Shown: in pieces, positions 1 to 6,577 of the stretch
How the letters are laid out: each line of letters begins with the position of its first letter
Position numbering within the stretch: position 1 is the stretch's first letter
Origin: an uncultured Lachnospiraceae bacterium
GTDB lineage: Bacteria; Bacillota; Clostridia; Lachnospirales; Lachnospiraceae
Assembly (NCBI GenBank): GCA_910588295.1
Contig: CAJUQO010000062.1
Span: 1-19,737, forward strand
Direction of reading: 5' to 3'
Length of the DNA stretch: 19,737 nt
Made by a program: the position numbers and the translations under genes
The notes under the pieces: generated by a model
The model's input: only the letters and a program-made list of their open reading frames with translations
The model's database searches: none
What the model was told of the DNA's origin: nothing

Positions 1-118
1 ATTATGCTGCCATTAGCAAGATTAGGATTTAAGAAACATCAGGTTGCGTAAGGAGACACAGTATGAAAAAGAAAAAACGGCATAGCCACGAATGACTATA
101 CCGTAATTTGATACAGAG
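1..118 (+). other. window-edge stretch, possible 3' tail of an upstream gene
   Basis: Frame 1 is open from the window edge to a TAA at 49-51 and would end LGFKKHQVA, so it could be the last 16 codons of a gene that begins outside the window. A GGAGA and an ATG at 63 then open a 10-codon basic peptide (MKKKKRHSHE) ending at 95. Neither is recognisable as a family. The hairpin at 125-158 would end a transcript coming from here. This is weak evidence and is given only to describe the stretch. Confidence 0.2.
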
Positions 119-124
119 ATGCCC

Positions 125-174
125 TCGTACCCTTCACTTCCTTATGTGAAGGGTACGAAAGGCAGCTTTTTTAT
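125..174 (+). terminator. strong hairpin with delayed T-run
   Basis: A perfect 13-bp inverted repeat occupies 125-137 and 146-158 around an 8-nt loop (TTCCTTAT). A run of six T begins about ten bases after the stem on the plus strand. The stem is as strong as an intrinsic terminator, but the T-run is further away than usual. It would end plus-strand transcription from the window edge. On the minus strand no T-run follows, so it is not a good terminator for the operon ending at 221. No other clear structure was found in 159-220. Confidence 0.5.
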
Positions 175-220
175 ATTCGGATGTGCTAAAGTCATGTGCG
201 CGGCCGCTTTTTTGTATCTC

Positions 221-532
221 TTACCAATAGCAGTACAACGACGAATGCTGCATGGACAGATCGGCCATGGCCATGACAAATGCAAACAGGGTCAGGAACA
301 CAAGCAGGACAATGGCAGTCTTGTCATAGACAAATTCCGTATTCCGCCGGCAGTTGCCAAGCAGTACCTCAAATCCCAGGAAGATGAACAGGACAGGCCA
401 CAGGCGGAAGATCATTTCATAATCCAGGCCCGTAAAAAACAGGCGGGCCAAAAACAGTATACCGTACAGGATCAGCATACCTCCAAAAGTAAGCGTGCCG
501 ACCCGGCGTATCTTATGATTTTTCTTTTCCAT
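221..532 (-). CDS. small membrane protein, LiaF/DUF5668-like transmembrane domain
   Basis: This 103-residue protein starts MEKKNHKIRR and has about three hydrophobic segments: LTFGGMLILYGILFLARLFF, then IFRLWPVLFIFLGFEVLLG, then IVLLVFLTLFAFVMAMA. The pattern 'RLWPVLFIFLGFEVLL' is typical of the LiaI/LiaF-type transmembrane region found in Firmicute envelope-stress proteins. The ATG at 532 is chosen because GGAGGG lies six bases upstream, and it overlaps the end of the preceding gene by 20 bases, which indicates translational coupling. It is the last gene of the ECF sigma operon. A role in sensing or modulating envelope stress is inference from family and context. The family call rests on the membrane pattern only. 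Confidence 0.7.
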   Translation of the reverse strand: MEKKNHKIRRVGTLTFGGMLILYGILFLARLFFTGLDYEMIFRLWPVLFIFLGFEVLLGNCRRNTEFVYDKTAIVLLVFLTLFAFVMAMADLSMQHSSLYCYW

Positions 533-1271
533 CTGTACCCTCCTCCGGCGCCGGCATGTAAATGACTGTCCGCAGGTTTTCCGAACCGGAAGCCGGCGTA
601 TTCTCCTGATCCGCGCCCGCGGAGTTCCGGCCGGAGCCGCTGTGATACCCTTTCTCTCTGTCTTCCCCGAAACCGTCACCGGATTCCGCAGACCGGCTCT
701 CTCCATGATATTTTTCGGAATAAGCGGATCCTCTGTCCCCGTAGTATCCATCTTCATCGTCCATCTCCAGCCGTTTTCCCTGGATCAGGCGCACGCCCAC
801 ATAGATGATCAGAAGACCAAACAGCAGACGGGGTACATTGTAGCCCAGATAATCCATGATTTCCCGCAAAAATCCCGGCAGCACCCGCCAGACCATACTG
901 TAAAGAGACTGATAGCACAGCATGATACCCACCAGAATCAGGACAATGGCCGCGGGCTGACGGAACCGGCGCAGGCTCGCCCTGTCCAGCTCACTGAAAT
1001 CCCCCATATGGAACAAGTAATCATCCTCCACCTGAATGAACTGGTCCGGCGGCAGAGACGCCAGATGGTGTACCTGAAAAAAACTGTAAAACCATACGAT
1101 GAGGGCAAGGCAAACCAGCGGCCCCAGGCCCAGCCAGGACGCCAGGGCAATGATGCCCACAAAGACCGCCATGGTACTGACTCCCAACTTCATGAATCCC
1201 ATGTACATTTCTCCCGCCCCCGGGATCAGGGAAAAGCAGAAGCGCCAGAATCCGTTTTTCTTATTTGTCAT
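513..1271 (-). CDS. multi-pass membrane protein with acidic, low-complexity C-terminal tail
   Basis: The product has 252 residues. Residues 1-65 (GFWRFCFSLIPGAGEMYMGF, then MAVFVGIIALASWLGLGPLV) resemble the TM2-like N terminus common in clostridial membrane proteins. Two further hydrophobic segments follow (AAIVLILVGIMLCYQSLY and RLLFGLLIIYVGVRLI). From about residue 175 the chain is hydrophilic, rich in Asp, Glu, Gly, Ser and Tyr, and probably a disordered cytoplasmic tail. The ATG at 1271 is preferred over the one at 1277 because AAGGAGG is eight bases away. It lies only 15 bases downstream of the putative anti-sigma gene, so it belongs to the sigma operon. Function is unknown; a target or partner of the stress response is inferred. 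Confidence 0.75.
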   Translation of the reverse strand: MTNKKNGFWRFCFSLIPGAGEMYMGFMKLGVSTMAVFVGIIALASWLGLGPLVCLALIVWFYSFFQVHHLASLPPDQFIQVEDDYLFHMGDFSELDRASLRRFRQPAAIVLILVGIMLCYQSLYSMVWRVLPGFLREIMDYLGYNVPRLLFGLLIIYVGVRLIQGKRLEMDDEDGYYGDRGSAYSEKYHGESRSAESGDGFGEDREKGYHSGSGRNSAGADQENTPASGSENLRTVIYMPAPEEGTDGKEKS

Positions 1272-1286
1272 GAGCATAACCTCCTT

Positions 1287-1679
1287 CTAATATCTCCTAT
1301 TCGTCAATTCTGAAAGATACCCGCAGAATTCATTCGATTTTCGATCCACAAGGGACGTAATCCCACTGAAAACATTATCCTTCGCCTCCACCCGGAATTT
1401 CGGCCGGGAAAGGGGATATTCCCCGGGCCCCATAGGAATACAGAGCAGCATCAGCACCGCAGCAGCAGAGGCAATCCCCACTTTAAGGCTGTAAAAAACA
1501 AACCTCCAGGATGGGGGCAGCGTCGGCGCATAGCTTCCCGGCACCGGCTGCGCCATGATTCGATCCGTTTTATAAAGGATCTCTGTTTTCAGATAGGACG
1601 GCGCTGCCAGAAGGGGGGCGCTTTCCGCCTCATCGATCAGCCGCTGCAGTTCCTCGTCGGACAAATATTCTTTTGTCAT
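1287..1679 (-). CDS. putative anti-sigma factor, single-pass membrane protein
   Basis: This 130-residue protein begins MTKEYLSDEELQRLIDEAES and has an acidic, probably cytoplasmic N-terminal part of about 65 residues. One membrane helix (YSLKVGIASAAAVLMLLCIP) follows, then an extracytoplasmic tail of about 45 residues. That layout and the position one base after the sigma gene stop codon are what is expected of a membrane anti-sigma factor. No HxxxCxxC zinc motif is present, so it is not a ZAS-type factor, and I do not recognise a named family. The start is the ATG at 1679, directly behind the upstream stop, indicating translational coupling with the sigma factor. Confidence 0.7.
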   Translation of the reverse strand: MTKEYLSDEELQRLIDEAESAPLLAAPSYLKTEILYKTDRIMAQPVPGSYAPTLPPSWRFVFYSLKVGIASAAAVLMLLCIPMGPGEYPLSRPKFRVEAKDNVFSGITSLVDRKSNEFCGYLSELTNRRY

Positions 1680-1680
1680 C

Positions 1681-2190
1681 TCATCCGCACTCCTTTCGGT
1701 AAATTTTTCTGAGCAAATTCCTGGCTCTGTAAATCTGTGTCTGCACCGTCCGGACATTGCGCCCCATAAGGCGGGCAATCTCGTCGGGCCGCCGCTCCTC
1801 GTAAAAATACAGCCTCGCGATTTCATCATAAGGGGGCTTCAACCGTTTACAGTGATATAGAAGCCGCTCCCTCACCTCCCGGTCCAGCGCCTGCTGTTCC
1901 GGGGTCGGATGCTCGGAGACCAGACAGGAAAAGGAATCTTCCTGGGACGGGATCTGTCTGCGCCCGGCGCTTTTCAGATAATCCGTACATTTATTGGCGG
2001 CGATCCGACAGAGCCAGGCCTTCTCATTAGCCCCGTCAAAGGTATCCAGGTGGGTGTAAGCGGATAAAAAGGTCTCCTGGGTCAAATCCTGGGCGGCAAA
2101 ATAATCCCCTGTAGTTTTATAACATATGGTCAGTACCAGCCTTTGATACCGGTCAATCATTAATTCCAGTCTGCTACGAGCCTCTATCAC
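1681..2190 (-). CDS. ECF-type RNA polymerase sigma factor
   Basis: This is a sigma-70 family protein of about 169 residues with the two ECF domains. Region 2 covers the first 80 residues (YQRLVLTICYKTTGDYFAAQ, DLTQETFLSAY, WLCRIAANKCTDYLKS). Region 4 covers about 115-165 (DEIARLYFYEERRPDEIARL, then VRTVQTQIYRARNLLRK). No ATG fits well. Two in-frame GTG codons lie at 2196 and 2190, and the second sits five bases behind GGAGG, so it is preferred; the longer form adds two residues. The factor would direct RNA polymerase to a small regulon, often including its own operon. The next gene starts one base after the stop and encodes the likely anti-sigma factor. The inducing signal cannot be told from sequence. 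Confidence 0.92.
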   Translation of the reverse strand: MIEARSRLELMIDRYQRLVLTICYKTTGDYFAAQDLTQETFLSAYTHLDTFDGANEKAWLCRIAANKCTDYLKSAGRRQIPSQEDSFSCLVSEHPTPEQQALDREVRERLLYHCKRLKPPYDEIARLYFYEERRPDEIARLMGRNVRTVQTQIYRARNLLRKIYRKECG

Positions 2191-2214
2191 ATCCACCTCC
2201 CCCGGGTTCCTTTC

Positions 2215-2220
2215 ATTATA
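2215..2220 (-). promoter_or_regulatory. possible -10 element of the ECF sigma operon
   Basis: A perfect TATAAT on the minus strand lies about 25 bases upstream of the GTG start. No good -35 hexamer stands 16-18 bases before it. No ECF-type promoter (AAC-containing -35) was obvious either, so whether the operon is autoregulated remains open. Confidence 0.35.
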
Positions 2221-2313
2221 CTATAACGAAAGAATTCCGGCATGATCTTCAACCATTTTAATTTTATTATTCCTTTTTCATACCAAAATCTGGCTGCCTT
2301 TTGGATTCCGCCC

Positions 2314-2342
2314 TTGATTCTCCCCGCCAATCCCACTATAAT
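2314..2342 (+). promoter_or_regulatory. sigma-A promoter of the AEC permease gene
   Basis: TTGATT at 2314-2319 and a perfect TATAAT at 2337-2342 are separated by exactly 17 bases. The transcript would start near 2350, leaving a leader of roughly 95 bases before the ATG at 2447. Confidence 0.75.
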
Positions 2343-2354
2343 AGACAACAGTCC

Positions 2355-2421
2355 AAAAAACGGCATTTGCCGCCCTTTTATGTATCCGGTATTTTGGATA
2401 AAAAAAGACGGCTCCGCCGTC
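2355..2421 (-). terminator. two small hairpins followed by T-runs on the minus strand
   Basis: GACGGC-TCC-GCCGTC (2407-2421) and CGGC-ATTT-GCCG (2361-2372) are each followed, read on the minus strand, by six T. They look like two weak intrinsic terminators pointing away from the permease gene. They would stop antisense transcripts before the sigma operon. On the plus strand they lie in the permease leader. Confidence 0.45.
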
Positions 2422-2446
2422 ACTTTATTACAAAAGGAGTATACCC

Positions 2447-3373
2447 ATGAATATAGCCGTCATCATCAACCAACTGATCCAGCTCTTTCTGCTGATCCTC
2501 CTCGGTTATCTGCTCTATAAGGCAGGCCTGTTCGACCGGTCGTCAAACCAGAAGCTGACAAAGCTTGTCCTGCAGGTGACAATGCCCTGTATGGTGCTGG
2601 ATTCCGTCCTCAGGCAAACCGGGGAGAGGGATATCCGTACCGTGGGCTTTGTTTTCCTGATCGCCGTCATCTACTATCTGGCCATGCCCTTCGTTGGCTA
2701 TCTGCTGTGTATCCTGCTGCGCCTTCCGAAAAAGAGCCGCGGGGTCTACCTGTTCATGGCGGTTTTTGAAAACATCGGTTTCATGGGCATCCCGCTGATC
2801 AACGCCATTTACGGCCCCAAGGGCGTACTATACACAGCCGTCATCAACATTATTTTCAATCTGGCCGCATTCGGATACGGCCCCTGGATGATCAGCATCG
2901 GCACTGATACCGCCACCCGGTTCAGCCTGCGCGATGTGCTCTCTCCCGGTTCCCTGCTCTCCCTGCTGGCCATCCTCGTGTATTTCACCGGCATACAGCT
3001 TCCTTCCACGCTGACCGGTCCCATCGGCTCCGTGGGCGCCATGACCACACCTCTGGCCATGATGCTGATCGGTTCCACCCTGGCCACAATGAAGCTCGGA
3101 CAAGTTTTCCGGGATATCCATGTCTACCCCTACATTCTCGTGCGCCAGGTCGTCCTGCCCCTTCTGGTATTCCCGGCGCTGAAACTGATCATTCGGGATG
3201 AAATGGTTCTGGGCGTATTCTTTATCCTGTTTATTATGCCCGCCGCCAGTAACTGCGTCCTCTTCGCCACCAACTACCACAATGATGAGGCGCTGGCCGC
3301 GCGCACGGTATTCATTTCCACCCTGCTCTGCATCGTCACCATCCCGCTGCTGGTCATACTCTGTCTGCTGTGA
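2447..3373 (+). CDS. AEC-family (auxin efflux carrier) permease
   Basis: This 308-residue hydrophobic protein has about ten membrane segments. It starts with the family's N-terminal pattern (LILLGYLLYKAGLFDRSSNQ, then LTKLVLQVTMPCMVLDSVL), and has NIGFMGIPLINAIYG near residue 110 and MPAASNCVLFATNYHNDEALAA near 275. AEC proteins are secondary transporters in the cell membrane, and in bacteria some export or import organic acids such as malate. The substrate cannot be told here. Length is typical for the family. The ATG at 2447 has AAAGGAG nine bases upstream. It is monocistronic and ends 22 bases from the convergent dnaK stop. Confidence 0.9.
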   Translation: MNIAVIINQLIQLFLLILLGYLLYKAGLFDRSSNQKLTKLVLQVTMPCMVLDSVLRQTGERDIRTVGFVFLIAVIYYLAMPFVGYLLCILLRLPKKSRGVYLFMAVFENIGFMGIPLINAIYGPKGVLYTAVINIIFNLAAFGYGPWMISIGTDTATRFSLRDVLSPGSLLSLLAILVYFTGIQLPSTLTGPIGSVGAMTTPLAMMLIGSTLATMKLGQVFRDIHVYPYILVRQVVLPLLVFPALKLIIRDEMVLGVFFILFIMPAASNCVLFATNYHNDEALAARTVFISTLLCIVTIPLLVILCLL

Positions 3374-3401
3374 TAAAAATCATTTGCCACCGGTATCACA
3401 G
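3368..3401. repeat. inverted repeat spanning the two convergent stop codons
   Basis: CTGTGATA (3368-3375) and TATCACAG (3394-3401) form an 8-bp stem with an 18-nt loop. Each arm holds the TGA of one of the two converging genes (permease and dnaK). No T-run follows on either strand, so it is not a classical intrinsic terminator, although it could still help end both transcripts. Confidence 0.5.
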
Positions 3402-5150
3402 AATCGATGCCGCCGACTGCTCCAGCGCCGCTTTCGCGGCGGCTATCTCCCGCCCCTGGTCGGCGGTGATCCGCTCCGGCTTTGTGCCGTGCACCAGCCG
3501 TTTCACGTAATTCAAGTCTTTTTTTATCCTGTTTTTCGTCTCGTGATCCAGTTCCTTTTTCCTCTCCTTCAGTGCCTGGTCTACACGGTACGCCAGCGAT
3601 TCCGCCTCGTTGCGGCTGTCCACCGCTTCCCTGGCCGCCTGATCCTCCCCCGCATAACGGGCCGCATCCTGCATAGCCTGCTGGATTTCCGCCTCAGACA
3701 TGTTCGAGCTGGAAGTGATCGTAATCTCCTGGGCCTTTCCCGTGCCCAGATCCTTGGCCGACACTTTAACGATGCCGTTCACGTCAATATCAAAGGTTAC
3801 TTCAATCTGGGGTACACCGGCCCTGGCCCTTTTGATCCCGGTCAGCCGGAAATTCCCCAAAAGCTTATTATCCCTGGCAAAACGCCGTTCTCCCTGCAGT
3901 ACTTTAATATCCACGGACGTCTGAAAATTTGCCGCCGTAGAAAATATCTGGCTTTTTCTGGTGGGTATTGTCGTATTCCTGTCAATCAGCCGGGTGGCAA
4001 TACCGCCCACCGTCTCAATGGACAGGGAGAGGGGAGTCACGTCCATCAGAATAATGTCATTAGCCACGCTGGAAGAAGGCAGGCCACCGCCCAGCTTACC
4101 GCCCTGGATGCAGGCCCCCAGGGCCACACATTCATCGGGATTCAGCCCCTTGGAAGGTTCCTTGCCGCTTAAACGGCGCACCTTGTCCTGCACTGCCGGT
4201 ATGCGGGTGGACCCCCCCACAAGCAGCACCATCCCCAACTCCGACGCCTGGATTCCCGCATCCTGCAGCGCCTGCTGCACCGGGGCCGCCGTCCGATCCA
4301 CCAGATCGTGGATCAGTTCGTTAAAGTGGCTTCTGGTTAACTCCATCTCCAAATGGAGCGGCCCGGCCTTACCCATGGCAATAAATGGTATATTAATCGT
4401 AACCACCGAAGCCGAGGAGAGCGCCTTCTTCGCGTTCTCTGCCTCCTCTCGCACCCTCTGGAGGGCCGTCAGGTCTTTAAAAATATCATACCGGGTCTGC
4501 CGCTTGAACTCTCCGGCAATCCAGTCTACAATGCGCTGGTCAAAATCATCCCCACCCAGATGGTTGTCTCCCGAGGTGGCCAGCACCTCGATCAAGTTAT
4601 CGCCGATCTCTATGATCGATACATCAAAAGTTCCCCCGCCCAGGTCATAGACCAGTATTTTTTGGGGGCTGCCGTGATCCAGGCCATAGGCCAGTGCCGC
4701 CGCTGTGGGTTCATTAATAATACGCTGCACATTCAGGCCCGCTATACGCCCCGCGTCTTTCGTGGCCTGCCGCTGGGCGTCATTAAAATAAGCAGGCACG
4801 GTAATGACCGCGTCCGTCACCGGCTGTCCCAGATAGCTTTCTGCGTCCTTTTTCATTTTCATCAGAATAAAAGCCGATATCTCCTGGGGCAAATACCGTT
4901 TTTTATCAATACGGACACGATAATCCGTCCCCATATGCCGTTTGATCGAAGTAATTGTGCGCTGGGTATTGACTGCCGCCTGCCGGCGGGCCGCATCCCC
5001 CACTAGGCGCTCACCGTTTTTAGCAAAGGCCACTACTGACGGAGTGGTACGGTTCCCTTCCGCATTGGTGATCACCGCCGGCTTGCCGCCCTCCATCACC
5101 GCCACACAGCTGTTCGTCGTCCCCAGATCTATACCAATGACTATTCCCAT
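3396..5150 (-). CDS. dnaK: Hsp70 chaperone, DnaK paralogue
   Basis: The 584-residue protein is an ATP-dependent cytoplasmic chaperone of the Hsp70 family. The nucleotide-binding domain covers 1-365 with IDLGTTNSCVAV at 7-18, INEPTAAALAYGL near 145-157 and YDLGGGTFDVSII near 168-180. The substrate-binding beta domain follows (NTTIPTRKSQIFSTAA near 392), then a helical lid to the end. Typical DnaK has 605-640 residues; this one lacks the long disordered tail. Two normally conserved places differ: the linker reads DVTPLSLSIET (usually LSLGIET), and GIKRARAG at 438-445 replaces the usual GIPPAPRG. No grpE, dnaJ or hrcA is adjacent. It is therefore probably a second, specialised DnaK rather than the main one. 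The ATG at 5150 has GAGGTG upstream. Confidence 0.93.
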   Translation of the reverse strand: MGIVIGIDLGTTNSCVAVMEGGKPAVITNAEGNRTTPSVVAFAKNGERLVGDAARRQAAVNTQRTITSIKRHMGTDYRVRIDKKRYLPQEISAFILMKMKKDAESYLGQPVTDAVITVPAYFNDAQRQATKDAGRIAGLNVQRIINEPTAAALAYGLDHGSPQKILVYDLGGGTFDVSIIEIGDNLIEVLATSGDNHLGGDDFDQRIVDWIAGEFKRQTRYDIFKDLTALQRVREEAENAKKALSSASVVTINIPFIAMGKAGPLHLEMELTRSHFNELIHDLVDRTAAPVQQALQDAGIQASELGMVLLVGGSTRIPAVQDKVRRLSGKEPSKGLNPDECVALGACIQGGKLGGGLPSSSVANDIILMDVTPLSLSIETVGGIATRLIDRNTTIPTRKSQIFSTAANFQTSVDIKVLQGERRFARDNKLLGNFRLTGIKRARAGVPQIEVTFDIDVNGIVKVSAKDLGTGKAQEITITSSSNMSEAEIQQAMQDAARYAGEDQAAREAVDSRNEAESLAYRVDQALKERKKELDHETKNRIKKDLNYVKRLVHGTKPERITADQGREIAAAKAALEQSAASIL

Positions 5151-5199
5151 ATCCTAACACCTCGATATCTTCCGACTCTCACGCCAATATTGTCCGCCT

Positions 5200-5226
5200 G
5201 TAACTGTTCAGCACTTTCACAGTTAC
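5200..5226 (-). promoter_or_regulatory. inverted repeat in the dnaK leader, operator candidate
   Basis: TGTAACTG and CAGTTACA form perfect 8-bp arms (5199-5206 and 5220-5227) around 13 bases. The repeat lies just downstream of a TACAAT -10 element at 5238-5243, whose -35 region is weak. A repressor or an mRNA hairpin there would affect dnaK. The sequence is not CIRCE (TTAGCACTC-N9-GAGTGCTAA), the usual HrcA site of dnaK operons. Confidence 0.5.
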
Positions 5227-5332
5227 ACCCTCTTTCTATTGTAGCCCTCTGCCAAAAAATATCTATAGATTAAAGCTGACTAATTTCTTAACTTTTTGTA
5301 AAATTGTAGCAATCCCGATTATTGCACTGCAT

Positions 5333-6241
5333 TCAAATATTTTGGTTTACGTATTCGATCAGTTCCTCGGAAATCCTGCTTAATGTATCCCGGACGCGTT
5401 TTACATATCCAAAATAGATAACGCCATCCTCTGCCGCCGTCAGCGGAATCGTGTGGATCACCCTCTCATGGAAACGGTGGATCAGCAGCTCACAGCCCAG
5501 ATGGCACAGCGTCCCGTCCTCCACCATATGATACAGCATGGCATCGCTGTTCGTCGTCACGATGTCCTCCAGCTTGCTGAAGCGGTGGACGGAGTCGTTC
5601 AAATGCCCCAGATGATGGATCAGAGAAAAATAATCCTCCGCGTATTGGACATACCGCAGATTCCGCAGTTCTGATTCCTCCACTGAATCCGCGCCAAACA
5701 ACGGATGGTTTTTCCCTACGATCAAAGCCATCCGGCTCTCTTTCATCGGCACAAATTCCAGCCGTTTATATTCCAGTGTCTGTTTCAGCGCTGACAATTG
5801 ATGTTCCGATACATGGATGAATCCAATCTCCGCCACATGCTTGTGCATAAACCCCAGGATGTCCTCCATGCACCCCTGGAGCAGACTGAACTGCATCCTG
5901 TCTTCCGCCTGTCCCGTATAAAAATCCGCACACACCTGAGCCAGACGAATGCCCGGCATGATGGCCACCGCCAGCTTGCTCGAACTGTTCTCCTCATTAA
6001 TGCGACCGATCATGTCCGAATTTTTCAATATCACAGAAGCATAATCGTAGACCTTTTTCCCCTCGGCCGTCACCTTCACACCCCTAGACTCCCTGACCAG
6101 CAATTTCAAATGAAGCTCATCCTCCAGAGCCTTCACCGTCTTGCTGACATGGGGCTGTGTGGTATACAGCATCTTCGCCGCGTTCTGAAAACTTCCCATA
6201 TCCGCACTGACCACAAAATACTGCAGTTGTTTCAGTTCCAT
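5333..6241 (-). CDS. LysR-family transcriptional regulator
   Basis: The product has 302 residues, the usual LysR length. The winged HTH is at 1-60 (MELKQLQYFVVSADMGSFQN, then AAKMLYTTQPHVSKTVKAL). It is followed by the LysR linker and a substrate-binding domain of about 215 residues that would bind a small co-inducer. The start is the ATG at 6241 because GGAGGG lies five bases upstream and MELKQLQYF is the classical LysR N terminus; the reading frame is open 18 codons further upstream, but without support. No divergent target gene is adjacent: upstream lies only an AraC remnant. Target and effector are unknown. Confidence 0.92.
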   Translation of the reverse strand: MELKQLQYFVVSADMGSFQNAAKMLYTTQPHVSKTVKALEDELHLKLLVRESRGVKVTAEGKKVYDYASVILKNSDMIGRINEENSSSKLAVAIMPGIRLAQVCADFYTGQAEDRMQFSLLQGCMEDILGFMHKHVAEIGFIHVSEHQLSALKQTLEYKRLEFVPMKESRMALIVGKNHPLFGADSVEESELRNLRYVQYAEDYFSLIHHLGHLNDSVHRFSKLEDIVTTNSDAMLYHMVEDGTLCHLGCELLIHRFHERVIHTIPLTAAEDGVIYFGYVKRVRDTLSRISEELIEYVNQNI

Positions 6242-6261
6242 AAGTACCCTCCCGATATCCA

Positions 6262-6278
6262 GAACAAATATTTTGTTC
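6262..6278. promoter_or_regulatory. 17-bp perfect palindrome upstream of the LysR start
   Basis: GAACAAA-TAT-TTTGTTC is a perfect inverted repeat ending 21 bases before the LysR ATG. LysR proteins usually bind short A/T-rich interrupted palindromes near their own promoter, so this is a plausible autoregulatory site. That is inference, since no clear -35/-10 pair could be placed around it. Confidence 0.45.
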
Positions 6279-6404
6279 CCCTCCGCAATCGGCATTTTTC
6301 CTCAGTCTGTGGATTATTTTATCACATTTTGGCGGGATGGACTAGCAGAACATAGGGAAAATTACGACTATTTGCGCGGCCCGGAAGCAGACATGTTTCG
6401 AAAG

Positions 6405-6545
6405 AAAAATGGATCATATAACAATATTATAGAGTGTTCCATGACTGCCTGCGCATGACGCCCGCAGATTATATAAAGGCTTACCGTCTGCAAACTGCCT
6501 GTCAGATGTTGCCAAAAAGGCAGGAATCGACTATAGTTATAAATA
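6405..6545 (+). pseudogene. fragment of an AraC-type DNA-binding domain
   Basis: In one plus-strand frame the translation reads QYYRVFHDCLRMTPADYIKA followed by YRLQTACQML. This matches the end of the first helix-turn-helix and the connecting helix of AraC/XylS domains (typical 'YFSRLFKKETGMTPSEYIKRYRLEKACELL'). A TAA stands directly before the Q, and similarity stops after QMLPKR, so both the N-terminal part and the second HTH are missing. It is a remnant, not a working regulator. The rest of the 336-base gap between 6242 and 6577 holds the LysR leader and, at 6545-6570, a terminator. Confidence 0.5.
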
Positions 6546-6570
6546 ACCGGCGTGATCCCTCACGCCGGTT
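6545..6570 (-). terminator. terminator of the FN3-like gene
   Basis: An 11-bp perfect stem (AACCGGCGTGA / TCACGCCGGTT) with a TCCC loop lies eight bases after the stop codon of the secreted protein gene. Read on the minus strand it is followed by the T-rich stretch ATTTATAA. Confidence 0.75.
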
Positions 6571-6577
6571 AGACTGT

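Noticed and set aside
2187..2423. 78-codon minus-strand frame upstream of the sigma gene
   Set aside because: It spans the sigma gene's promoter region and the opposite strand of the permease promoter and has no family character.
3198..5157. Long plus-strand reading frames opposite dnaK (for example 3198-4172 and 3961-4650)
   Set aside because: They are antisense to a strongly conserved dnaK and have no recognisable protein content or ribosome binding sites.
5151..5332. CIRCE element before dnaK
   Set aside because: TTAGCACTC-N9-GAGTGCTAA is absent; only a different inverted repeat is present.
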